A DNA stretch of 64,000 nt from JADJPO01 sp046330955 (GTDB taxonomy: Bacteria; Actinomycetota; Actinomycetes; Actinomycetales; Kineosporiaceae): positions 135,766 to 199,765 of the forward strand of contig JAXLRT010000006.1 in the NCBI GenBank assembly GCA_046330955.1, given 5' to 3'. The position numbers and the translations under genes are program-made. Position 1 is the first letter of the stretch, and each line of letters opens with the position of its first letter. The notes under the pieces were generated by a model that worked only from the letters and a program-made list of their open reading frames with translations, was not told the origin of the DNA and searched no databases. This document shows, one piece after another, positions 26,605 through 36,695 of the stretch.

Positions 26605-27246
26605 GTGGAGATCGTGATCACCGGCCGCCACACCGACGTGTCCGAGCGGTTCCGCCGACTCGCCGAGGAGAAGTTGGCCAAGGTGGGCCAGCTCGCTCCG
26701 AAGGCTCATCGGGCCGACGTGGAGCTCTCGCACGAACGCAACCCGCGTCAGACTCAGACGGCCGAGAAGGTCGAGATCACCTTGCGTGGCAAGGGTCCGG
26801 TGATTCGTGCCGAGGCCCGCGCCGAGGAGTCCGGCGCCGCGCTGGACCTCGCCCTGGGCAAGCTGCTGGAACGCCTGCGCCGCAGCGGCGATCGCCGCAA
26901 GGTGCACCACGGCCGGCAGCGTCCCGCCTCGGTGCGCGTGCCGGGTGCCATCGCCGCCAACGGCACCGCCGCGGCCGTCGTCGAGGACGAGCTGGGCGAG
27001 CTGGAGGACCCGTACGCCGACCAGAACCCGGACAGCCCCGTGGTGATCCGCACCAAGGACCACTCCGCGCCGCCCATGACGGTCGAGCAGGCGCTCTACG
27101 AGATGGAACTGGTGCAGCACGACTTCTTCCTGTTCCAGGATTCGGAGTGTGGGCTGCCGAGCGTGGTCTACCGCCGTCACGGCTGGAACTACGGCGTGAT
27201 CCGGCTCACCGTGCCCGCGGCGCCGGAAGCGGGGAACGTCGACTGA
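26605..27246 (+). CDS. hpf: Long-form ribosome hibernation promoting factor
   Basis: This 213-residue long HPF has an N-terminal S30AE domain (MEIVITGRHTDVSERF..., to about 100), a linker and the C-terminal dimerisation domain ending with FQDSECGLPSVVYRRHGWNYGVIRL. It dimerises 70S ribosomes into inactive 100S particles in stationary phase or stress. The GTG start is preceded by AGGAGG. The gene lies upstream of secA in many actinobacteria, here with several genes between them. Confidence 0.95.
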   Translation: MEIVITGRHTDVSERFRRLAEEKLAKVGQLAPKAHRADVELSHERNPRQTQTAEKVEITLRGKGPVIRAEARAEESGAALDLALGKLLERLRRSGDRRKVHHGRQRPASVRVPGAIAANGTAAAVVEDELGELEDPYADQNPDSPVVIRTKDHSAPPMTVEQALYEMELVQHDFFLFQDSECGLPSVVYRRHGWNYGVIRLTVPAAPEAGNVD

Positions 27247-28478
27247 CCGAACGCCTCACCACGGCCCAGGCCCGCCGGATCGCCGTCACCGCGCAGGGCC
27301 TGGGCCGCTCGCATCCCCGGGCGGCCGTGGGCCGACGCCACCTCGACCGGGTGATCGATGCCGTCGGGGTGTTGCAGATCGACTCGGTCAACGTGCTGGT
27401 CCGCAGTCACTACCTGCCGGTGTTCTCCCGGCTGGGTCCGTACCCGCGCGAGCTGCTCGACCGCGCCGCGCACGCCACACCGCGCCGGTTGGTGGAGTAC
27501 TGGGCGCACCAGGCCTCCTACACCACCCCGGCCACCCACGCCCTGCTCGGGTTCCGGATGGCCCGGGCGCACGCCGAGACCTGGTCGGGACTGCGCCGGG
27601 TGGCGGCCGAGCACCCCCACCTGCTGGACGACGTCCGCGCGGTGGTCGCCGCCCTGGGGCCGCTCACCTCCGCCGAGATCGAGCAGCAGCTCGGCCGCGG
27701 GGCCGCCACCGACCGGGGCTCGTGGGGCTGGAACTGGTCGCACGCCAAGATGGCCATCGAGTACCTGTTCCACGCCGGTGAGTTCGCCAGCGCCGGCCGG
27801 AGCACGCGGTTCGAACGGCGCTACGACCTGCCCGAGCGGGTGCTCGGCGCGCACCTCGCCCGCACCGCCGCGCCGGACGAGGCCGACGCCTGCCGTGAGC
27901 TGGTGGCGATCGCCGCCCGGGCGCACGGCGTCGGCACCGAGGCCTGCCTGCGCGACTACTTCCGGCTCAGCGCGGTGCAGTCGCGCCGGGCCGTCGCCGA
28001 GCTGGTCGAGGCCGGCCGGCTGATCGAGGTGCAGGTCGCGGGGTGGCGACGGCCGGCGTATCTCGACCCGGCCGCCCGGATCCCGGCGCGGGTCGGTGGG
28101 TCGGCACTGCTCAGCCCGTTCGACTCGCTGGTCTGGTTCCGCCCGCGCACCGAGGCCCTGTTCGGCTTCCACTACCGGATCGGCATCTACACCCCCGCCG
28201 CCCAGCGCAGCCACGGGTACTACGTCTTGCCCTACCTGCTCGGTGACCGGCTGGTGGCCCGGGTGGACGTCGCGGCGAACCGTTCCGCCGGGGTGCTGTC
28301 GGTTCCCGGCGCCTGGCTGGAATCCTCACCGGCGGCGGGCCGCAACCAGGCCGGCGAGGTGGCCGTCGCGCTGGCCGCCGATCTGCGCGCGATGGCGCAG
28401 TGGCTGGGGTTGGACGACGTCGTGGTGGGCGAGCGGGGTGACCTCGCCGCGATGGTGCGGGCCGCCGACCGGCCGTGA
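27243..28478 (+). CDS. AlkX/YcaQ-type DNA glycosylase (winged-helix, DUF1006)
   Basis: This 411-residue HTH_42/YcaQ-family protein belongs to DNA glycosylases that unhook alkylated bases and interstrand crosslinks. The catalytic-site motif reads LQIDSVNV, a Gln45-x-Asp47 (QxD) as in the AlkX/YcaQ branch rather than the QxQ of AlkZ. The family N-terminus (AQARRIAVTAQGL) requires starting at CTG, which overlaps the hpf stop as CTGA and has GGGGA 8 nt upstream; no ATG or GTG exists in frame at a suitable place. It is presumably coupled to hpf. Confidence 0.85.
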   Translation: MTERLTTAQARRIAVTAQGLGRSHPRAAVGRRHLDRVIDAVGVLQIDSVNVLVRSHYLPVFSRLGPYPRELLDRAAHATPRRLVEYWAHQASYTTPATHALLGFRMARAHAETWSGLRRVAAEHPHLLDDVRAVVAALGPLTSAEIEQQLGRGAATDRGSWGWNWSHAKMAIEYLFHAGEFASAGRSTRFERRYDLPERVLGAHLARTAAPDEADACRELVAIAARAHGVGTEACLRDYFRLSAVQSRRAVAELVEAGRLIEVQVAGWRRPAYLDPAARIPARVGGSALLSPFDSLVWFRPRTEALFGFHYRIGIYTPAAQRSHGYYVLPYLLGDRLVARVDVAANRSAGVLSVPGAWLESSPAAGRNQAGEVAVALAADLRAMAQWLGLDDVVVGERGDLAAMVRAADRP

Positions 28479-28571
28479 GGCAACCTGCGTCGCCCACCGT
28501 GACGGAGCGCGTAGGATGCGGTCGCGGGGTTGGGCCGGTGGGGCTCCCCGGTCTGCTCAGGAGTCTTCTCG

Positions 28572-29228
28572 ATGCGTTCGCTGGCAACCCTTTTGGCCGC
28601 TGTGGCCACCTCTTCCGTCCTGGTCGTCGGCGTCGGCGCGACCGCGGGGGCAGCACCCGGCACGCCCGTCACGTCGGGTGCCGCCGCCGCGACGACGGCG
28701 GCCTCGCGGGTCTCGGTGGCCTCGCTGCAGACCACGGGCGCGCGCACCCAGGTCGTGGTGCACGGCGTGCGCCGCACCGCCCAGGCGCGGTGGATCGACG
28801 GCATCGTCGACACGCGCCTGGTCTCGATCGACGGTTGCCTCGCGGCCGTGCCGGAATCCACCGTCAGCGGCGGGGTGTACCGCGCCGCCGTGACCACCGT
28901 CTGCCGGGGTGGTGTCGCCACGGCTCGGGCCGCGGCCCGGTCGCTGGTGCGCAGCAAGCCCTGGTACCGCGTCAGCGTGAGCTCGGTGCGCCTGACCGCG
29001 TTCACCTTCACCGCACCGCGGGCCTCGGGCTCGGGCGCCCCGGTGGAGGCTGCCCTGGCGCAGCTGCCGGTGGACGCCGACACCTATGTCGAGGGGGACG
29101 ACACCTCGCTGATCTACATCGGGCGCGGCGTCACCCAGGCCCGACTGGACGCCGCCCGCGCCGCGTTCGCCCACGAACTGGGCATCGGCTCGGCCCGGGT
29201 TCGGGTCAGCCCGCTGCGCCTCACCTGA
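28572..29228 (+). CDS. Secreted protein of unknown function
   Basis: This 218-residue protein has a signal peptide (basic start, hydrophobic stretch about 5-23, AGAAPG cleavage region near 24-30). The mature part is Ala/Val/Ser/Arg-rich with two cysteines (in DGCLAAV and TTVCRGG) that could form a disulfide. No known domain is recognised. The ATG has AGGAG about 9 nt upstream. It ends at a hairpin shared with the convergent GNAT gene. Confidence 0.7.
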   Translation: MRSLATLLAAVATSSVLVVGVGATAGAAPGTPVTSGAAAATTAASRVSVASLQTTGARTQVVVHGVRRTAQARWIDGIVDTRLVSIDGCLAAVPESTVSGGVYRAAVTTVCRGGVATARAAARSLVRSKPWYRVSVSSVRLTAFTFTAPRASGSGAPVEAALAQLPVDADTYVEGDDTSLIYIGRGVTQARLDAARAAFAHELGIGSARVRVSPLRLT

Positions 29229-29233
29229 TCACG

Positions 29234-29261
29234 ACCCGGCCTCGACCCGATCGGGCCGGGT
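29234..29261. terminator. Hairpin between convergent genes
   Basis: Inverted arms ACCCGGCC (29234-29241) and GGCCGGGT (29254-29261) enclose a 12-nt loop that can pair further. The hairpin sits in the short gap between the convergent secreted-protein and GNAT genes and probably terminates both, although no T-run follows. Confidence 0.5.
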
Positions 29262-29267
29262 GCCGGC

Positions 29268-30395
29268 TCAGGGGCACTCGGCCGCGAGCAGGTCGAACCG
29301 CAGCATGTCGCGCACCGTGCCGTCCCGCAGCCGCTCGCCGTGGCGATCGACCCCACTGGGGCGGAACCCGATCCGCCGCGCGATGCGTTGCGAGGCCGTG
29401 TTGCCGTCCGCGGCGCGCAGCAACACCCGGTCCAGACCCAGGCCGCCGTCCGCCTCGGGTAGCAGCGCGTGCCGGACGGCGAGTGCGACCCCGGCGGAGG
29501 TGAGTCCCCGGCTGCGGCCGTCGGGGTGCGCCCAGTAGCCGACCTCGCCGTGGCGACCCGCTCGGCGCACCTGCACGCCGACCTCACCGAGCAACCGCCC
29601 GTCCCCGCGGACGTCGGTGATCGCCCAGTAGAGCGCCCGGCCGCAGGCCTGATCCTCGGCGGTGCCGAGCAGGTGCTCGCGGGCATCGGTCAGGGTGTAG
29701 GGGGAGGGCAGCAACGGCAACCAGTACTGCGAGAGCGCGTCCGCGCAGGCCTCGGCCATCGGCTGGGCATCCTCGGTGCGCAGCGGGCGCAACAGCACGT
29801 CGCCGGCGATGAGCACGGGCGGTTCCAGCCAGGCGTGAGCCGGGTACAGCGGCTGGCCGCGCCGCCAGGTGCCCTGCCAGTTCTCGATCACGGTGCCGCT
29901 CTGCATCGTCAGGCCGCGGGTCCGTCCGTCGATCCGGAATCCGACCGACCAGGCCACGCGACGGGCGGCCCAGTTGCCCACGGCGGCCTGCCAGCTCAGC
30001 ACCTGCAGGTCGAGCGCCCGCACGCTCCACGGCAGCAGCAGGCGCAGGGCGCGTTCGGTCAGGCCGTGACCCCGCGCCCAGGGCGCGAGTGCGTACCAGA
30101 CGGCGGCGGCCCCGGGTGGGCCGCAGCGCAGGTCGATCGTCCCGGCGTAGCTGCCGTCCAGATCGATCGCGAGGGACAGGTTCCCGCCGGGGTGCACCTC
30201 GCGGATCCGGCGGGCCAGGAACTCCTCGGCGTCCTCGCGCGTGTAGGGATCGGGCAGCGTTGTCCAGCGTCGGGTCTGGGGGTCGTTGCCCAGGGCCAGC
30301 ACGGCGTCGGCGTCCCGACGGTGGTGGGGCCGCACGGTGAGGCCACCCGGGGTCGCCGATTCGTGCAGGGTCGGGGGCCAGGGCGGCGAGGACAC
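29268..30395 (-). CDS. Tandem GNAT acetyltransferase
   Basis: This 375-residue protein contains two GNAT domains of RimJ/RimL type in tandem (about 18-170 and 195-372). The second carries HPDGRSRGLTSAGVAL and NTASQRIARRIGF, which are typical acetyl-CoA and C-terminal motifs; the first has ARGHGLTERALRLL and NWAARRVAWSVGF. It may acetylate protein N-termini, antibiotics or small molecules; the substrate is unknown. The GTG start has CAGGCT 7 nt upstream, so it may be leaderless. Confidence 0.85.
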   Translation of the reverse strand: MSSPPWPPTLHESATPGGLTVRPHHRRDADAVLALGNDPQTRRWTTLPDPYTREDAEEFLARRIREVHPGGNLSLAIDLDGSYAGTIDLRCGPPGAAAVWYALAPWARGHGLTERALRLLLPWSVRALDLQVLSWQAAVGNWAARRVAWSVGFRIDGRTRGLTMQSGTVIENWQGTWRRGQPLYPAHAWLEPPVLIAGDVLLRPLRTEDAQPMAEACADALSQYWLPLLPSPYTLTDAREHLLGTAEDQACGRALYWAITDVRGDGRLLGEVGVQVRRAGRHGEVGYWAHPDGRSRGLTSAGVALAVRHALLPEADGGLGLDRVLLRAADGNTASQRIARRIGFRPSGVDRHGERLRDGTVRDMLRFDLLAAECP

Positions 30396-30451
30396 ACCGC
30401 ACAGCCTGACCCGACGGGCTCGCCCGGGGCAATGGCAGGGCGTTCGGCGTC

Positions 30452-30457
30452 TACGAT
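30452..30457 (+). promoter_or_regulatory. -10 element TACGAT upstream of secA
   Basis: TACGAT matches TANNNT and lies about 30 bp before the secA start, with a GACGGGAG ribosome-binding site in between. This suggests a short leader rather than leaderless expression. No clear -35 element is visible. Confidence 0.45.
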
Positions 30458-30487
30458 GGCGAGACGGAGACCTGACGGGAGTTACGC

Positions 30488-33208
<2,721 letters not shown>

Positions 33209-33224
33209 TTCCCCCCGGGCCGGG

Positions 33225-33767
33225 TCAGCCGGTCTCCCACGCGGTCACGCGCCACCGCCCGGCTTCGGACTCGAGGCGTAGGGCGACGGCGCGGGTCCGG
33301 CGGCCGTCGTCCACCACGGCGCCGGCCTCGACCACGCCCGACCGCGGACTGAACAGCTGCACCGCCCGGACCCGGATCACCGGGCGGCGCCGCGCGTCGC
33401 GGCTCGCGGCGGCAGCCAGGCGATGACGCCGGTCGAGCGCCTCGAACACCTCGGGGCTGGTCCAGCGCACCACCTGGCCGAGGGGACGGAACCCGGCAGC
33501 CACCTCCAGCGCGATCTGCACGAACTGGGCCGCCCACGACCGCGGATCGGGCAGCGGGTCTCGGGCATGCCGGGCCGGGCCGGGGTGGGCCGGCCGACCC
33601 GGGCCGCGGACCATCAGCGCCAGCGACTCCTGCCCGGGCAGCGCACCCGGCTGCGGATCACGCACCAGCCGCAGCGCGGGCCGGGGCTCGGCGGCCGGGA
33701 TGGGTAGCCGGCGCAACGCCGGGTGGCACGCGGCGATCTGCACCCGCTCGACACTGGACACGCTCAT
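33225..33767 (-). CDS. DUF6459 (Rv3235-like) protein
   Basis: This 180-residue protein consists of a Pro/Arg-rich N-terminal half and a C-terminal domain (about 85-180) with SWAAQFVQIALEVAAGFRPLGQVVRWTS and VRAVQLFSPRSGVVEA, typical of Rv3235-family proteins encoded near secA. Its function is unknown. The ATG with GAGGGAG eight bases upstream is preferred over a GTG 27 nt earlier. It converges on secA with a 16-bp gap. Confidence 0.82.
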   Translation of the reverse strand: MSVSSVERVQIAACHPALRRLPIPAAEPRPALRLVRDPQPGALPGQESLALMVRGPGRPAHPGPARHARDPLPDPRSWAAQFVQIALEVAAGFRPLGQVVRWTSPEVFEALDRRHRLAAAASRDARRRPVIRVRAVQLFSPRSGVVEAGAVVDDGRRTRAVALRLESEAGRWRVTAWETG

Positions 33768-33838
33768 GAGTGGCACTCCCTCGATCGACTCCACCGAGGA
33801 AGGTCTGTTCGGGGGGCACGCTGTGACACCGTGTCGTC

Positions 33839-34495
33839 ATGAACCTCGAGACGCCGGACGGCGCCGCGCGGGGTATCGAGGCGCTGGTACTCGACTGGGG
33901 TGGAGTTCTCACCCCGGCGCTCGACGTCGCCCTGCGGCGGTGGGCCGAGCGGGACGGCGTGGACTTCGATCACTTCCGCGAGGTGCTGCGCAGCTGGCAC
34001 GAATCCGGGGACTCGCCCAGCCACCACCTCGAGCGAGGCACCCTCGCGGAGCGGGAGTTCGAGCGGCTGCTCGCCGCGGAGCTGACCGCCCGCGGGAGCG
34101 TGGTCGACCCGGAGGGCCTGCTCGCGCGCGTCCTGGCCGACCTGTCACTGCTGGACCCCCGCATGCTGGCGGCCGTGCGGGCCGCGCGGCGTGGCGGGCT
34201 GCGGACGGCGTTGCTGTCCAACAGCTGGGGGGAGAACTACCCGGAGGCGTTGTGGCAGGACCTGTTCGACGTCGTGGTGATCTCGGGCCGGGTGGGGTTG
34301 CGCAAGCCGGAGCCCGGCATCTTCACCCACACCGCGCAGGCTCTCGGGCTGCCACCGAGCCGGTGCGTCCTGGTCGACGACATCGAACACAACGTGGCGG
34401 CGGCCACCGCGGCCGGCATGGTGGCCGTGCACCATCGCACGGTGGAGCAGACCCTGGCCGAGCTGGAGGAGCTGTTGCAGCTGTCGTTGCGCTGA
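33839..34495 (+). CDS. HAD-superfamily hydrolase (subfamily IA)
   Basis: This 218-residue phosphatase-like protein has motif I LDWGGVLT (nucleophile Asp19; the usual second Asp is replaced by Gly, as in epoxide-hydrolase-N-terminal type HADs), motif II LLSNS, motif III Lys in RKPEPGIF and motif IV LVDDIEHN. A helical cap lies between motifs I and II. It probably acts on a small phosphorylated metabolite; the substrate is unknown. CACCGT lies 6 nt before the ATG, a weak leaderless candidate. Confidence 0.85.
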   Translation: MNLETPDGAARGIEALVLDWGGVLTPALDVALRRWAERDGVDFDHFREVLRSWHESGDSPSHHLERGTLAEREFERLLAAELTARGSVVDPEGLLARVLADLSLLDPRMLAAVRAARRGGLRTALLSNSWGENYPEALWQDLFDVVVISGRVGLRKPEPGIFTHTAQALGLPPSRCVLVDDIEHNVAAATAAGMVAVHHRTVEQTLAELEELLQLSLR

Positions 34496-34523
34496 CGACA
34501 TGCCCCGCCACCGACCCGGCCCG

Positions 34524-34529
34524 TATGCT
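34524..34529 (+). promoter_or_regulatory. -10 element TATGCT before the acyltransferase gene
   Basis: TATGCT fits the TANNNT consensus and lies about 60 bp before the chosen GTG start, within the short interval after the HAD gene. It could give the acyltransferase operon its own promoter. Confidence 0.35.
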
Positions 34530-34590
34530 CGGGGCACTCGCGGACAGTCGTGGCGCGGCCTGGGAGATGGCCAGGCCGGAGGGAGCACGT

Positions 34591-36021
34591 GTGGCGGACC
34601 GCCTGACCCCGCTCGACGTCTCGTTCCTGTATCTCGAGGAGCCCCGGACGGCGATGCACGTGGGTTCCGTGATGATCTTCGATCCCGGGCCGGACGGGCT
34701 GGACTACCCCCGGCTGGTGCGACACATCGAGGCCCGGATCGCCTTCGTGCCGCGCTACCGCCGCCGGGTGCGCACCGTGCCCGGCCATCTGGCCAACCCG
34801 GTCTGGGTGGACGACGAGGACTTCGACATCGCCGACCACCTGCGCCTGGTGAGCCTGCCCGAGCCGGGGGGTCTCGAGCAGCTCGAGGACCTGGTGGCCA
34901 AGATCCAGGCCCGCCGGCTCGACCGGAGCCGTCCGCTGTGGGAGGCCGCGGTGGTCGACGGCCTGCCCCACGGCCGGATCGCGGTGATCACCAAGGTCCA
35001 CCAGGCGCTGGTCGACGGTCATCACGCCGTCGACCTGGGTCAGGTGGTGCTGGACGACGACCCCACCGTGCGCGAGCACCCGACGCAGACCTGGCACCCG
35101 GCTCCGGAACCCTCGCTCGGCGAGCTCGTCGTGGGGGCGATCGCCGAGTCGGTGAGCCGGCCCACCCGGGTGCTCGAGACGTTGCGGTCGGGGCTGGGCG
35201 ACATCCGCAAGACCGCCTCGAAGGCCACCGAGGCGGTGGCCGGCCTGGCCGTCGCCGCCCGGGTTGCGGCCAACCCGCCGCAACGCAGCCCGCTGAACGT
35301 CGAGATCGGTCAGGACCGTCGTTTCCGGATGATCGACACCGACCTGGCCGATTACCGCACGATCCGGAATCGGTTGGCCGACCGGGCCACCGGTGAGGGG
35401 CCGGTCACCACCGTCAACGACGTCGTGCTGGCGGTGGTCGCCGGGGCGCTGCGATCGTGGCTGCTCGCCCGCGGTGAGCCGGTGCCGCCCGCGAGCGTCG
35501 TCCGCGCCCTGGTGCCGATCAGCGTGAAGGTCGACAGCGCCGATGCCGCTCACGCCGGGGCGATCGGTAGCAGGGTCTCCGCCCTGTTGATCGACCTGCC
35601 CACCGGTGAGGCCAGCCCCCTGATCCGGTTGTACCAGGTCAGTTACCAGACCCTGGCCCACCGCGAGGCCGGGCAGGCCGTCGATGCCCAGACCCTCGCC
35701 GGAATCGCGGGGTTCGCGCCGCCGACCCTGCACTCGCTGGGGGCGCGGGTGGCCAGTGGCCTCTCGCGGCACATGTTCAACCTGGTGGTGACCAACGTTC
35801 CCGGTCCCCAGGAACCGCTCTACCTGGACGGCTCGCTGATGCTGGCCACCTATCCCGTGATACCGCTGGCCCGGGGCCAGGCACTGAGCATCGGCCTGAC
35901 CTCGTACCGTGGGCGGGTGCACTATGGGCTCTACGGCGACCGAGAGGCGATGGCGGACCTGGACGTGCTCGGTCAGTGCCTGCTCGATTCCCTTGCCGAG
36001 ACCCTGGAGGCGGCTCGATGA
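34591..36021 (+). CDS. Wax ester synthase/diacylglycerol acyltransferase (WS/DGAT)-like protein
   Basis: This 476-residue member of the bacterial WS/DGAT family would transfer acyl groups from acyl-CoA to alcohols or diacylglycerol for storage lipid. Family features include RLTPLDVSFLYLE at the start, the active-site region and PGPQEPLYLDG with a C-terminal DUF1298 domain. The active-site motif reads HQALVDG, so the second His of HHxxxDG, the usual catalytic base, is Gln. Activity is therefore uncertain. The GTG has GGAGGGAG at good spacing; an in-frame ATG 24 nt upstream has none. Confidence 0.85.
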   Translation: MADRLTPLDVSFLYLEEPRTAMHVGSVMIFDPGPDGLDYPRLVRHIEARIAFVPRYRRRVRTVPGHLANPVWVDDEDFDIADHLRLVSLPEPGGLEQLEDLVAKIQARRLDRSRPLWEAAVVDGLPHGRIAVITKVHQALVDGHHAVDLGQVVLDDDPTVREHPTQTWHPAPEPSLGELVVGAIAESVSRPTRVLETLRSGLGDIRKTASKATEAVAGLAVAARVAANPPQRSPLNVEIGQDRRFRMIDTDLADYRTIRNRLADRATGEGPVTTVNDVVLAVVAGALRSWLLARGEPVPPASVVRALVPISVKVDSADAAHAGAIGSRVSALLIDLPTGEASPLIRLYQVSYQTLAHREAGQAVDAQTLAGIAGFAPPTLHSLGARVASGLSRHMFNLVVTNVPGPQEPLYLDGSLMLATYPVIPLARGQALSIGLTSYRGRVHYGLYGDREAMADLDVLGQCLLDSLAETLEAAR

Positions 36022-36578
36022 GCCCGAAGGCGCCGTCCGCCGGGCAGACCCGGGTGTACCTGCCCGCCACCCTGGCCACCCTGGCCGATGCGTACGTGTC
36101 GGGGGCCTTCGGATCCGGCTACGCGGCGCACGCGGTGACCGGGGCGATGCGGGAGTGGTACGTCGAGGGTGACCTCGAGGAGCTCGAGTACGCGGCCTTG
36201 AGTGAGGCCGCCGATGCCTCGTTGCGGCTGCTGGCCGGTGAACTGGCCGCCGAGGCGCGGTACGAGCACCGCCGGGTGGTCGTCGCGGCGGATGTCGCCG
36301 ACGCCTGCGTCCAGGCGATGGGGGAGCAGGCGGGCGGCCCCGACGGGCCCGCCACGGCGCGCTCCGCCGTCCGGATCGGGTGCCCGGTGCGCCTGAGTGC
36401 CGTGGTCAGCGTGCACCTGGACGAGGACGCCCCCCAGGTGCGCCGCGCCGTGGCCGCCGCCCTGGCCGCCCTGCCGGCGGCCGATGCCGGGGACGACGAC
36501 GCCGCCTTCGTCGTGGACGAGGCCCGCGCCCACGAGCTGCTCTGGTACGACGTGACCGAGATCGTCGACCTCATCTGA
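36018..36578 (+). CDS. DUF6912 family protein
   Basis: This 186-residue acidic protein, without membrane segments, begins TRVYLPATLATLADAYVSGAFG, a pattern typical of the actinobacterial DUF6912 family. It overlaps the acyltransferase gene by 4 bp (ATGA), so the two are translationally coupled. The function is unknown; a link to lipid metabolism rests on context only. Confidence 0.75.
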   Translation: MSPKAPSAGQTRVYLPATLATLADAYVSGAFGSGYAAHAVTGAMREWYVEGDLEELEYAALSEAADASLRLLAGELAAEARYEHRRVVVAADVADACVQAMGEQAGGPDGPATARSAVRIGCPVRLSAVVSVHLDEDAPQVRRAVAAALAALPAADAGDDDAAFVVDEARAHELLWYDVTEIVDLI

Positions 36579-36695
36579 TCGTCCGCCGGCGCTCGACAGG
36601 CACCTGCCGGCTCAGGGCCGGCGCGGCGTCGGCCGATATCACGGGGAGGGTCTGCCGTCCGGCAGTGCCCCGGGTATCCGGCGGGATGGTGACGG

